64,000 nucleotides of DNA from RU20A sp042610495 (GTDB taxonomy: Bacteria; Pseudomonadota; Alphaproteobacteria; Rhizobiales; Rhizobiaceae). Positions 26,120-35,018 of this stretch are shown here, piece after piece; the stretch's first letter is position 1; each line of letters opens with the position of its first letter. Location: contig NZ_JBHGAP010000001.1 of assembly GCF_042610495.1 (NCBI RefSeq), forward strand, positions 1,488,001-1,552,000, given 5' to 3'. The translations under genes and the position numbers were made by a program. The notes below the pieces were generated by a model, which ran no database searches, was not told the origin of the DNA, and saw only the letters and a list, made by a program, of their open reading frames with translations.

Positions 26120-27433
26120 ATGGCTGATCTCAGAAACAATTTCGTCGGCATCAAGTCGCCCAACCCCTTCTGGCTGGCGTCTGCACCGCCGACCGACAAG
26201 GCCTACAATGTCGAGCGCGCCTTCAAGGCCGGCTGGGGCGGCGTGGTCTGGAAGACGCTGGGCTCCGAGGGGCCGCCGGTCGTCAACGTCAACGGTCCGC
26301 GCTACGGCGCGATCTGGGGCGCCGACCGCCGGCTGCTCGGCCTCAACAACATCGAGCTCATCACCGACCGCGATCTTTACGTGAACCTGCGCGAAATGAA
26401 GCAGGTGAAGATGAACTGGCCGGACCGGGCCCTCATCGCCTCCATCATGGTGCCCTGCGTGGAGGAAGAGTGGAAGGCGATCCTGCCGCTGGTGGAAGAG
26501 ACCGGCGCCGACGGCATCGAACTCAACTTCGGCTGTCCGCACGGCATGTCCGAGCGCGGCATGGGCTCGGCCGTCGGCCAGGTGCCGGAATACATCGAAA
26601 TGGTCGTGCGCTGGTGCAAGCAGTACACCCGCATGCCCGTCATCACCAAGCTGACACCCAACATCACCGACATCCGCCACCCTGCCCGTGCCGCAAAACG
26701 CGGCGGCACGGATGCCGTGTCGCTGATCAACACGATCAACTCGATCGTGTCGGTCGATCTCGACAGTTTCGCCCCCGTGCCGAGCATCGGCGGCAAGGGC
26801 AGCCACGGCGGCTATTGCGGCCCGGCGGTCAAGCCGATCGCGCTGAACATGGTCTCCGAAATCGCCCGTGACGGGGAAACCCACGGCCTGCCCATCTCCG
26901 GCATCGGCGGCGTGACCACCTGGCGGGATGCGGCCGAATTCTTGGCGCTCGGCGCCGGCAACGTGCAGGTCTGCACGGCGGCAATGACCTACGGCTTCAA
27001 GATCGTTCAGGAAATGATCACGGGTCTTTCCGACTGGATGGACGCCAAGGGCCACCGGACCCTCGACGACATCTGCGGCCGCGCCGTGCCGAACGTCACG
27101 GACTGGAAGTACCTGAACCTCAACTACGTCGCCAAGGCCCATATCGACCAGGACGCCTGCATCAAGTGCGGCCGCTGCCACATCGCCTGCGAGGATACGT
27201 CCCACCAGGCCATCACATCACTCGTGGATGGCGTCAGGCACTTCGAGGTGATCGAGGAAGAGTGCGTCGGCTGCAACCTCTGCGTCAACGTCTGCCCGGT
27301 AGAGAACTGCATTACCATGCAGCCGCTCGAACCCGGCGCCATCGACAGGCGCACCGGCAAGATCGTCGATCCCACCTATGCCAACTGGACGACGCATCCG
27401 AACAACCCGATGTCCACGCAGGCGGCGGAGTGA
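26120..27433 (+). CDS. preA: Dihydropyrimidine dehydrogenase subunit PreA
   Basis: A 437-residue FMN-binding TIM-barrel protein with a C-terminal ferredoxin region. The barrel has NPFWLASAPPTDKAYNVERA, ELNFGCPHGMSERGMGSAVG and GIGGVTTWRDAAEFLALGA. Two 4Fe-4S motifs close it: CIKCGRCHIAC and CVGCNLCVNVC. With PreT it reduces uracil or thymine to the 5,6-dihydro form, the first step of reductive degradation. Confidence 0.94.
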   Translation: MADLRNNFVGIKSPNPFWLASAPPTDKAYNVERAFKAGWGGVVWKTLGSEGPPVVNVNGPRYGAIWGADRRLLGLNNIELITDRDLYVNLREMKQVKMNWPDRALIASIMVPCVEEEWKAILPLVEETGADGIELNFGCPHGMSERGMGSAVGQVPEYIEMVVRWCKQYTRMPVITKLTPNITDIRHPARAAKRGGTDAVSLINTINSIVSVDLDSFAPVPSIGGKGSHGGYCGPAVKPIALNMVSEIARDGETHGLPISGIGGVTTWRDAAEFLALGAGNVQVCTAAMTYGFKIVQEMITGLSDWMDAKGHRTLDDICGRAVPNVTDWKYLNLNYVAKAHIDQDACIKCGRCHIACEDTSHQAITSLVDGVRHFEVIEEECVGCNLCVNVCPVENCITMQPLEPGAIDRRTGKIVDPTYANWTTHPNNPMSTQAAE

Positions 27434-27458
27434 GAGAGGGCGTCAGAGGGTGGAGCCT

Positions 27459-27632
27459 ACCCCCCTCTGCCCTGCCGGGCATCTCCCCCGCAAGGGGGGA
27501 GATCGGCAGGCGGCACACTCCGATTCCATTCGACACGGGGCCGCATGGCGATACGTCGAAGGGACGCTGTGCCAGTGCTCCCAGCCAATCTCCCCCCTTG
27601 CGGGGGAGATGTCCGGCAGGACAGAGGGGGGT
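27459..27632. repeat. Long palindromic repeat, family A copy 1
   Basis: About 45-bp arms (27459-27503 and 27588-27632), each running from ACCCCCCTCTGCCCTGCCGG to a GGGGGAGAT end, point toward each other around an 84-bp centre. The same arms occur at 34291-34470, 53410-53565 and 57208-57363. It fills the preA-exoD convergent gap. Confidence 0.9.
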
Positions 27633-27658
27633 CCATGCTAAACGGACAATCCCGCCCC

Positions 27659-28288
27659 TCACCCCCCAAGCACGCTCTGCCCCGCAGCAAACGCCAGCCA
27701 GGCCAGCACGGCGAAATAGACGAGCGTCAGCACGATCATCAGATAGCCGCCGGCCACCACCAGCCCGTCGCGCTGGGAAATGCCGGCCGACAGCAAGAGG
27801 ATGGCGACACCCGGCAGCGTGTTGGAGAAGGGGATGATCGACAGCGGCATCATCAGGAGAACGCCGGCACCCGTCAGCGCCAGTCCGTTTACCCGGTTCA
27901 CCAGCCGTCCATCGGTCAGCGCGTGAAGACGCACGCGGAAGAAGCGGTCGAAGCGGCGGAGAATCCGCAGGCCCTTTTCCAAGACTGGCACCAGCTTTTC
28001 CGCATCCAGCGGCTTGTCCGCAAGGCGCGAAGGCAGCCAGGGCAGTCGGTTGAAGGTGATGGCGATACCGATCAGCACGATGCCGACGCCGAACACGGTG
28101 GAGACGCCGGGGATCGAGACCGGAACCAGAAAGGGCAGGCTCAGAAGGCCGCAGAGCAGAAGCAGGCCGCTCTCCCCCATCTGGGCGAGGATGTCACGCA
28201 GCGTCACGCGCTCGCCCTTGATCGCCGCAATGACCTCCGCCAGCGCATCGCTGCTGCGGCGTTCCGTATCCTGAAATTCGATCGTCAT
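27659..28288 (-). CDS. exoD: ExoD-family membrane protein
   Basis: A 209-residue protein with four or five membrane segments. RVTLRDILAQMGESGLLLLC near the start and SLPFLVPVSIPGVST mark the ExoD family. In Ensifer, exoD mutants have altered exopolysaccharide and alkaline sensitivity; the molecular function is unknown. It is a lone gene convergent with preA. Confidence 0.85.
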   Translation of the reverse strand: MTIEFQDTERRSSDALAEVIAAIKGERVTLRDILAQMGESGLLLLCGLLSLPFLVPVSIPGVSTVFGVGIVLIGIAITFNRLPWLPSRLADKPLDAEKLVPVLEKGLRILRRFDRFFRVRLHALTDGRLVNRVNGLALTGAGVLLMMPLSIIPFSNTLPGVAILLLSAGISQRDGLVVAGGYLMIVLTLVYFAVLAWLAFAAGQSVLGG

Positions 28289-28633
28289 CTCAATCCTTAA
28301 ACCCGAGAGCCTCTTGCCGGTTGGCCGGCATGCGGTTCACGCCGATAGCCGGGACCGGTACAATCATCCTTGCGCCACCGTTTCAGGCGGCAAAAAATCC
28401 GAGCGGGGCCATATCCGCGCCCGCCTCTTATGCAGTAGGGAAGACAACAGTCGTGCGACGACCGCCGCCACCCGCATGAGATAGGCAAGCCGCATTCCCG
28501 TTGGCAACCGCCCGATGGAAAACGCGGCGCGCCGAAGGCCTGACCGGGCGGTTTGGCCACCCGATCCGCACCATCCAGGCCGCCGGAAAATGCCGTCCCG
28601 GTCAGCGCCCGCATTGCAACGAGACCATGCCCG
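28289..28633. other. Divergent gap between exoD and the DMT transporter gene
   Basis: 345 bp with no supported gene. It must hold both divergent promoters, but no -35/-10 pair, operator or strong hairpin stands out. A leftward frame stays open across much of it but has no start signal or domain. Confidence 0.5.
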
Positions 28634-29560
28634 ATGCCCCTCGAAAAGCCCGCCCAAACCGCCAATATCCACGCCAAGGGCCGGGAAAAGCTGATGGCGC
28701 ATGCCGCCATGCTGCTCTTTGCCGCGCTGGTCGCCGGCTCCTTCTCCTTCGGCGGACTGGCGTCCCGGGCGCTCGGCGCGGCCCCCGTTACACTTTTGCG
28801 TTATCTGATGACCGTCGTGGTCATGGGCGTCGTCGCCTTCGGCTTTTTCCGGGCGCCGCGCGTCTTTCCGCGCCAGCCCTGGCGCTTTGCCGTGCTCGGC
28901 GGCCTCATCGCCATCTACATGCTGACCATGTTCACGGCGCTGGAAATCACAAGCCCGGTGGCGACGGGCGCCGTCTTCACGCTGATGCCGCTCTTGAGCG
29001 CCGCTCTCGCCTTCCTGCTGATGGGCCAGAAGACAAGGGGCGGCGTCATCGTCTCCCTCGTCATTGCCGCCATGGGCGCCGTCTGGGTCATCTTTCGCGG
29101 CAATATCGACGCCATCCTCGCCTTCGATGTCGGCCGTGGCGAGCTGATCTATCTCGTCGGCGTCACCGCCCACGCGGCCTATGTCCCGCTGATCCGCAAG
29201 TTCGAGCGCGGCGAACATCCGGTCGCCTTCGGGTTCTGGGTCGTGGTCTTCACCGTCCCCTGGCTCCTGCCCTTCGGGCTGCGCCCTGTGCTGGCGATCG
29301 ACTACGGCGCCGTTCCGGCAACGATCTGGCTGATCCTCGCCTATCTCGCCGTCGTCACCACGGCCATCACCTTCATGCTGCTGCAATTCGCCTCGATGCG
29401 CCTGCCGGCTTCCAAGATGCTCGGCTACAACTACCTGACGCCGAGCTTCATCATCCTGCTGGAAGGCCTGCTCGGCCACGGCTGGACGACGATGACGGTC
29501 GTGATGGGCGCGGTCGTCACGGCCCTCGGCCTTCTGGTCGTGGCGCTGCTGCCGGATTGA
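28634..29560 (+). CDS. EamA/DMT-superfamily transporter
   Basis: A 308-residue protein with ten predicted membrane segments in two EamA repeats (about 22-155 and 165-305). The ATG at 28634 gives the family's length. The substrate cannot be told. Its place between preA and rutR suggests export or import of a pyrimidine-related metabolite, but that is weak. A nearby second small EamA-like protein is at 35818-36153. Confidence 0.8.
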   Translation: MPLEKPAQTANIHAKGREKLMAHAAMLLFAALVAGSFSFGGLASRALGAAPVTLLRYLMTVVVMGVVAFGFFRAPRVFPRQPWRFAVLGGLIAIYMLTMFTALEITSPVATGAVFTLMPLLSAALAFLLMGQKTRGGVIVSLVIAAMGAVWVIFRGNIDAILAFDVGRGELIYLVGVTAHAAYVPLIRKFERGEHPVAFGFWVVVFTVPWLLPFGLRPVLAIDYGAVPATIWLILAYLAVVTTAITFMLLQFASMRLPASKMLGYNYLTPSFIILLEGLLGHGWTTMTVVMGAVVTALGLLVVALLPD

Positions 29561-29566
29561 GCGGCC

Positions 29567-30211
29567 TCAGGTCTCGCGCATCCTGAGGCCGTTGACGAAC
29601 AACGTCTCGAGAAACCGCGCGGCATCCTCGAAGCGCCCCTCGCCGTCATTTTCCTGCCCCAGCACGGCGCGCACCTGCACGTCGAAGTCGGCATAGTGCT
29701 GGGTCGTGGACCAGATGGAGAAGATCAGGTGGTAGGGATCGCATTTGGCGATCTTGCCGGCCTTGGACCAGGCGCGGATCACCTGCGCCTTCTCGTCCAC
29801 CAGGCTCTTCAGAGACCCCTTCAGCATGTCTTCGATATGCGGCGCGCCCTGCAGCACCTCATTGGCGAAGAGCCGCGATTCGCGCGGAAAATCCCGCGCC
29901 ATTTCCAGCTTGCGCCGGATATAGCTGCGGATCTCGCTTTCGGGATTGCCCGTGGCGTCGAAGGCCTTCAGCGGATCCAGCCAGGTCTCCAGCACACGGT
30001 CGATCAAGGCACGGTGCATGGCCTCCTTGGTGCGAAAATAGTAGAGCAGGTTTGGCTTCGACATGCCCGCGACCTCGGCGATGTGATCGATGGTCGCGCC
30101 GCGAAAGCCGTGCAGAGAAAACACCTCCAGAGCGGCCTCGAGGATGCGCTCCTCCTTCTCTTCCTGGATGCGGGTGCGGCGTTGGGTTTTCGCTGCCCTC
30201 GGAAGTGCCAT
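29567..30211 (-). CDS. rutR: RutR-like TetR regulator of pyrimidine catabolism
   Basis: A 214-residue TetR-family protein. The helix-turn-helix GATIDHIAEVAGMSKPNLLYYF is at about residues 38-58 (given in part), and the C-terminal part YHLIFSIWSTTQHYADFDVQVRAV matches the RutR ligand domain. E. coli RutR binds uracil/thymine and controls pyrimidine use. It is divergent from the N-carbamoyl-beta-alanine amidohydrolase gene across a RutR-like box. Confidence 0.87.
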   Translation of the reverse strand: MALPRAAKTQRRTRIQEEKEERILEAALEVFSLHGFRGATIDHIAEVAGMSKPNLLYYFRTKEAMHRALIDRVLETWLDPLKAFDATGNPESEIRSYIRRKLEMARDFPRESRLFANEVLQGAPHIEDMLKGSLKSLVDEKAQVIRAWSKAGKIAKCDPYHLIFSIWSTTQHYADFDVQVRAVLGQENDGEGRFEDAARFLETLFVNGLRMRET

Positions 30212-30344
30212 CGATGCCTGTCCCCTTGCTTGCACACCCTTTCCATCAAGGCACATGCTCAATTTTGAGGCCAGCCAAAAACTTGAGCAAACAACACGTA
30301 TTCCCGCAATTTTCGTCTTGAGTGCCGCACCGGAAAGAGTAATG

Positions 30345-30360
30345 TTTACCAACCGGTCAA
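30345..30360. promoter_or_regulatory. RutR-like operator
   Basis: TTTACCA-AC-CGGTCAA differs by one base per half from the published RutR consensus TTGACCA-NN-TGGTCAA. It lies in the rutR-amidohydrolase divergent gap, 134 bases upstream of rutR. Confidence 0.6.
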
Positions 30361-30484
30361 ATTATCGATCAGTTTGCCAGGAAGAGCAACGGTCGATGCG
30401 AGGGTGACGCAAGAATGCCCCGATTGGGTCGGCGGGAACAAGAGGGAGCCGCAAAGGCTCCACGACAAATATGGGAGCATCGCC

Positions 30485-31735
30485 GTGGCCGCACCGGGCG
30501 AAAACATGCGCGTGAACGCCGACCGTCTGTGGGATTCGCTGATGGACATGGCGAAGATCGGCCCCGGCATTGCCGGCGGCAACAATCGCCAGACGCTGAC
30601 CGATGCCGATGCCGAGGGGCGCCGCCTCTTCCAGTCCTGGTGCGAAGCCGCCGGCCTCACCATGGGTGTGGACACGATGGGCAACATGTTCATGACGCGC
30701 CCCGGCACCGATCCGGATGCCCTGCCCGTCTATATCGGCTCCCACCTCGACACCCAGCCGACCGGCGGCAAATATGACGGCGTGCTCGGCGTGCTCGCCG
30801 GCCTCGAAGTCGTCCGCTCGCTGAACGACCTGAACATCAAGACAAAGCACCCGATCGTCGTCACCAACTGGACGAACGAGGAAGGCGCGCGCTTCGCCCC
30901 CGCCATGCTCGCCTCCGGCGTCTTTGCCGGCGTGCTGACGCAGGATTACGCCTACGGCCGCAAGGACATGGACGGCAAGAGCTTCGGCGAGGAGCTGGCC
31001 CGCATCGGCTGGGTCGGCGATGAGGCGGTCGGCGCGCGAAAGATGCACGCCTATTTCGAATATCACATCGAGCAGGGCCCGATCCTCGAAGCCGAGAGCA
31101 AGCAGATCGGCGTCGTCACCCACTGCCAGGGCCTCTGGTGGCTGGAATTCACCCTCACCGGCCGCGAGGCCCACACCGGCTCCACGCCGATGACCATGCG
31201 CGTCAATGCCGGCCTCGCCATGGCCCGCATCATGGAGATGGTGCAGACGGTGGCCATGGAAAACCAGCCGGGATGCGTCGGCGGCGTTGGCCAGGTGAAG
31301 TTCTCGCCAAACTCCCGCAACGTGCTGCCCGGCACCGTCATCTTCACCGTCGATATCCGCTCGCCGGATCAGACGAAGCTCGATGGCATGCGCGCCCGCA
31401 TCGAAAAGGAAGCCGCCGAGATCTGTTCGGCGCTCGGTGTCGGCTATTCGGTCGAAGCCGTCGGCCATTTCGATCCCGTCACCTTCGATCCGACGCTCGT
31501 CGCTTCCGTGCGCAAGGCGGCCGAAGAACTCGGCTATTCCCACATGGACATCATCTCCGGCGCGGGCCACGATGCCTGCTGGACAGCAAAGGTCGCGCCC
31601 TCCACCATGATCATGTGCCCCTGCGTCGGCGGCCTCTCCCACAACGAGGCGGAGGAGATTTCGAAGGAATGGGCCAGTGCCGGCTGCGACGTGCTGCTGC
31701 GCGCTGTGGTGGAGACGGCGGGGATCGCGGGGTGA
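30485..31735 (+). CDS. hyuC: N-carbamoyl-beta-alanine amidohydrolase (Zn-dependent)
   Basis: A 416-residue M20-family amidohydrolase. Metal-site blocks are GSHLDTQPTGGKYDG, TNWTNEEGARFAPAM and, at the end, SGAGHDACW. It cleaves N-carbamoyl-beta-alanine to beta-alanine, CO2 and ammonia, the last step of the reductive pathway. A GTG start at 30485 is chosen because GGGAG lies six bases upstream and the following AAPGENMRVNADRLWDSLM matches the usual family N-terminus; an earlier frame opening at 30374 has no ribosome site. Related hydantoinase-type carbamoylases are the alternative. Confidence 0.9.
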   Translation: MAAPGENMRVNADRLWDSLMDMAKIGPGIAGGNNRQTLTDADAEGRRLFQSWCEAAGLTMGVDTMGNMFMTRPGTDPDALPVYIGSHLDTQPTGGKYDGVLGVLAGLEVVRSLNDLNIKTKHPIVVTNWTNEEGARFAPAMLASGVFAGVLTQDYAYGRKDMDGKSFGEELARIGWVGDEAVGARKMHAYFEYHIEQGPILEAESKQIGVVTHCQGLWWLEFTLTGREAHTGSTPMTMRVNAGLAMARIMEMVQTVAMENQPGCVGGVGQVKFSPNSRNVLPGTVIFTVDIRSPDQTKLDGMRARIEKEAAEICSALGVGYSVEAVGHFDPVTFDPTLVASVRKAAEELGYSHMDIISGAGHDACWTAKVAPSTMIMCPCVGGLSHNEAEEISKEWASAGCDVLLRAVVETAGIAG

Positions 31736-31857
31736 TGGGGCGGGTGGTGCGAAAGACCCTCGACAGGCCGGCCGCCAGATCATCAAATAGCAGAAGCTGA
31801 GCAACGATCCGCACCCTGATGAACGATGGGTAGCGTCATCCACGATGGAGAACCGCC

Positions 31858-32070
31858 ATGGGAAGACCGACGGAGATCACGCCTGAAGAGCGGGCCGCCT
31901 TGTTGCGGCAGGGTTACAAGCCGATCGAGATCTGGGTTCCGGATACGGGAAGCGAAGCCTATCGGGCAGAGGCTGCACGGCAGGCCCGGGCTTCGGTGGA
32001 AGCGGATCAAAAGGCAGGAATACAGGAGTTGATCGATCCGGCCGCTCACGAGGATTGGGACAAGCCGTGA
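31858..32070 (+). CDS. MazE-like antitoxin (DUF3018)
   Basis: A 70-residue protein with GYKPIEIWVPDTGSEAYRAE, the DUF3018 antitoxin signature, and a C-terminal charged tail ending EDWDKP. It should bind and neutralise the toxin encoded next, and repress the pair's promoter. It overlaps the toxin gene by four bases. It lies between two pyrimidine-pathway genes. Confidence 0.83.
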   Translation: MGRPTEITPEERAALLRQGYKPIEIWVPDTGSEAYRAEAARQARASVEADQKAGIQELIDPAAHEDWDKP

Positions 32071-32423
32071 AGTTGAGCCGGGGAGATATGGTGACGGCAG
32101 CGTTTCAAGGCGACCTCGGGAAGCCTCGTCCAGCCGTCATCCTTCATGCGGACGAGTATATCGAGCTTCACGAGGCGTTGCTTTTGTGTCCGCTGACAAC
32201 CTATCTGGCCAACTCTCCGAACTTTCGACCGACGATCGACCCAACCGCCGAGAACGGCCTGCAGACCACCTCACAGATCATGGTGGACAAGACGACACAC
32301 CTGAAGAAGTCTTCGATCCGGCAGGTGATCGGCAAACTCGGCACAGACGATCTTCGACGACTCGAAAGCGCTCTGATCAACATTACCGGCCTTCGGCAAT
32401 CCATCATTCCATGGCCGCAATAA
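32067..32423 (+). CDS. MazF/PemK-like toxin (mRNA endonuclease)
   Basis: A 118-residue PemK/MazF-fold protein. LSRGDMVTAAFQGDLGKPRPAVILHADEY (seen here as GD-at-start and KPRPAVIL), the middle TTSQIMVDKTTHLKKSSI with the conserved D-K, and the final helix match the family. It overlaps the antitoxin stop codon through a GTGA junction, the reason for choosing GTG 32067 over a TTG 12 bases earlier. It ends 18 bases before the dihydropyrimidinase gene. Confidence 0.83.
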   Translation: MKLSRGDMVTAAFQGDLGKPRPAVILHADEYIELHEALLLCPLTTYLANSPNFRPTIDPTAENGLQTTSQIMVDKTTHLKKSSIRQVIGKLGTDDLRRLESALINITGLRQSIIPWPQ

Positions 32424-32441
32424 ACGAGGGAACCATTGACC

Positions 32442-33899
32442 ATGACCACCACAGTCATCAAAAACGGCACCGTCGTGACCGCCGATCTCACCTACAAGGC
32501 GGATGTGAAGGTCGAGGGCGGGAAGATCGTGGAGATCGGGCCGAACCTTGCCGGCGACACCGTTCTGGACGCGACCGGCTGCTATGTCATGCCGGGCGGC
32601 ATCGATCCGCATGTGCATCTGGAAATGCCCTTCATGGGCACCTATTCGGCCGATGACTTTGAAAGCGGCACGCGGGCAGCACTTTCCGGCGGCACGACGA
32701 TGGTGGTCGATTTCTGCCTGCCCGATCCGGGCCAGTCGCTGCTGGACGCCCTGAAGCGCTGGGACAACAAATCGACCCGGGCCACCTGCGACTATTCCTT
32801 CCACATGTCCGTCACCTGGTGGGGCGAGCAGGTCTTCAACGACATGAAGACCATCGTGGAGGAAAAGGGCATCAACACCTTCAAGCACTTCATGGCCTAC
32901 AAGGGCGCGCTGATGGTGAACGACGACGAGATGTTCGCCTCCTTCCAGCGCTGCGCAGCGCTCGGCGCGCTGCCGCTGGTGCATGCCGAAAACGGCGACG
33001 TGGTCGCCGCCATGCAGACCAAACTGATGGACGAGGGCAACAACGGCCCGGAGGCGCACGCCTATTCGCGCCCCGCCTCCGTCGAGGGCGAGGCCACCAA
33101 CCGCGCCATCATCATCGCCGACATGGCCGGTGCGCCGCTCTACGTCGTGCATACCTCCTGCGAACAGGCCCACGAAGCCATTCGCCGCGCACGGCAGAAC
33201 GGCATGCGCGTTTATGGCGAGCCGCTGATCCAGCACCTGACGCTGGATGAGAGCGAATATGCCAACGCGGACTGGGACCACGCGGCGCGGCGCGTCATGA
33301 GCCCGCCCTTCCGCAACAAGCAGCATCAGGACTCACTCTGGGCCGGCCTTGCCAGCGGCTCGCTGCAGGTGGTCGCCACCGACCACTGCGCCTTCACCAC
33401 CGAGCAGAAGCGCTTCGGCATCGGCGATTTCCGCAAGATCCCGAACGGCACCGGCGGCCTTGAAGACCGCATGCCGATGCTCTGGACCTATGGTGTCGCA
33501 ACCGGCCGCCTGACGATGAACGAATTCGTCGCCGTTACCTCCACCAACATTGCCAAGATCCTCAACGTCTATCCCCGCAAGGGCGCCATCCTCGTCGGCG
33601 CCGATGCCGACATCGTGGTGTGGGATCCCGCGAAGGAAAAGACGATCACCGCGAAAAGCCAGCAGTCGGCGATCGACTACAACGTCTTCGAGGGCAAGGC
33701 CGTGAAGGGCCTGCCGCGCTATACGCTGACGCGCGGCGTTGTGGCGATCGACGATGGCGCCGTGAAGACCCGCGAGGGCCACGGCCAGTTCGTTGCCCGC
33801 GAGCCTTTCCCCGCCGTCTCCAAGGCGCTCTCGACCTGGAAGGAGATCACCGCGCCGCGCAAGGTGGAGCGCACTGGCATTCCGGCGAGTGGGGTGTGA
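32442..33899 (+). CDS. hydA: Dihydropyrimidinase (D-hydantoinase)
   Basis: A 485-residue cyclic amidohydrolase. The two-metal site is visible as DPHVHLE, the carbamylated Lys in FKHFMAYKG, HAENG, VVHTSC and the catalytic Asp in ATDHCAF. It opens dihydrouracil or dihydrothymine to the N-carbamoyl-beta-amino acid, between PreTA and the amidohydrolase. The ATG at 32442 starts MTTTVIKNG. It is separated from the amidohydrolase by the toxin-antitoxin pair and overlaps the next gene by one base. Confidence 0.94.
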   Translation: MTTTVIKNGTVVTADLTYKADVKVEGGKIVEIGPNLAGDTVLDATGCYVMPGGIDPHVHLEMPFMGTYSADDFESGTRAALSGGTTMVVDFCLPDPGQSLLDALKRWDNKSTRATCDYSFHMSVTWWGEQVFNDMKTIVEEKGINTFKHFMAYKGALMVNDDEMFASFQRCAALGALPLVHAENGDVVAAMQTKLMDEGNNGPEAHAYSRPASVEGEATNRAIIIADMAGAPLYVVHTSCEQAHEAIRRARQNGMRVYGEPLIQHLTLDESEYANADWDHAARRVMSPPFRNKQHQDSLWAGLASGSLQVVATDHCAFTTEQKRFGIGDFRKIPNGTGGLEDRMPMLWTYGVATGRLTMNEFVAVTSTNIAKILNVYPRKGAILVGADADIVVWDPAKEKTITAKSQQSAIDYNVFEGKAVKGLPRYTLTRGVVAIDDGAVKTREGHGQFVAREPFPAVSKALSTWKEITAPRKVERTGIPASGV

Positions 33900-34267
33900 T
33901 GCGCAACGCCTCCGTCGCCGTGATGCTCTTGGCCACCTTTGCGCCGCCCGCCGGCGCTGCCGATTTCCTCGCAGGCGCGTCCTATGGGGACAAGGAGGGC
34001 TGTCATTACGCCACGACGGGGGAAAGCTCGGGCGCCGATGTCTTCTTCCTGCTCACGGCGGAAAGCATCACCACCGCGGCATCGGTCTGCACCATTCTCG
34101 GCCCGGCCGAGAAGGCCGGAAAGTCGTTTCGGGTCAAGATCCAGTGCGAAGCCGAAGACGGCGTCGGTGAGAAGGAAATCGTCACGCTGGAGCCATCCAG
34201 CGATGCCTATACGGTACGCTTCGCGGATGGGAATCGATGGGGGCCGCTGAAGCGATGCGGGAAGTAA
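33899..34267 (+). CDS. Exported protein of unknown function
   Basis: A 122-residue protein with a signal peptide (about 1-19, ending AGAAD). The mature part has four Cys and no recognised domain. Its start overlaps the dihydropyrimidinase stop (TGATG), which supports cotranslation. A role in pyrimidine use is only contextual. Confidence 0.7.
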   Translation: MRNASVAVMLLATFAPPAGAADFLAGASYGDKEGCHYATTGESSGADVFFLLTAESITTAASVCTILGPAEKAGKSFRVKIQCEAEDGVGEKEIVTLEPSSDAYTVRFADGNRWGPLKRCGK

Positions 34268-34290
34268 GCATGCGTGCGCTGGGCGGGAGC

Positions 34291-34470
34291 ACCCCCCTCT
34301 GTCCTGCCGGACATCTCCCCCTCAAGGGGGGAGATCCGCTGGGCGCTAGATCCGCATCCACAGGGAAAGATGGTCTTTCCCGCGCTTTCGTTGGTTGTTT
34401 GAGGCAATGGGCGAGCCACACGCCAATCTCCCCCCTTGAGGGGGAGATGTCCGGCAGGACAGAGGGGGGT
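34291..34470. repeat. Long palindromic repeat, family A copy 2
   Basis: Arms at 34291-34335 and 34426-34470, facing each other around a 90-bp centre, match copy 1 with small changes (CTCAAGGGG in place of GCAAGGGG). It fills the gap between two convergent genes. Confidence 0.9.
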
Positions 34471-34503
34471 GCCCTGCAAACGCCGCCCCTTACAGCCCCC
34501 CTC

Positions 34504-34914
34504 TCACACCGCAAGCGCATCCAGCTCCGGCATAAGCACCACGCTCTCCTGCTCGTTCGGGTCCGTGCGGGCAATCACCGCGCAGGCCGGCTGGTCCGAG
34601 AGGTTGGCGGGCAGGTGCGGGACGCCGGCCGGGATGTAGAAGAGTTCGCCGGCCTTCACGATCACGTGGTGCTCCAGCCGGTCGCCGTACCAGGTGTGGG
34701 CCTCGCCGGAGAGCATGTAGATTGCCGTCTCGTGGCTTTCGTGCCGGTGCGCCTTTGCCCGGCCGCCCGGCGGAATGGTCAGCAGATGCATGCAGATGCC
34801 CTTCGACCCCACCGTCTCGGCGGCAATGCCGGCGAAGTAGCTCAAGCCCTGCTTGCCGTCATAGGTGCTCTCCGGCCTGACGATATGGCAGGTCGGTTTC
34901 GTCGTCTCGTCCAT
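34504..34914 (-). CDS. Cupin-domain protein
   Basis: A 136-residue single-domain cupin. Motif 1 is AHRHESHETAIYMLSGE with the metal-binding HxH-x4-E pattern, and motif 2 is GELFYIPAGVPHLPANL. The ATG at 34914 gives a full fold; an earlier in-frame ATG lacks support. It is divergent from the ABC ATPase gene. No substrate can be assigned. Confidence 0.8.
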   Translation of the reverse strand: MDETTKPTCHIVRPESTYDGKQGLSYFAGIAAETVGSKGICMHLLTIPPGGRAKAHRHESHETAIYMLSGEAHTWYGDRLEHHVIVKAGELFYIPAGVPHLPANLSDQPACAVIARTDPNEQESVVLMPELDALAV

Positions 34915-35018
34915 CCCCGGTCCTCCTGTTGCGATGACCGAAAGAAGCATGATTTCCGCCGCCCGCGCAACGTCGCGCGGGACACGCGGAAAACCTCCAC
35001 TCACGAAAGCCTTGCCGC

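Noticed and set aside
28297..28710. Minus-strand frame across the exoD-DMT gap
   Set aside because: Cys/Arg-rich with no start signal or family; probably non-coding.
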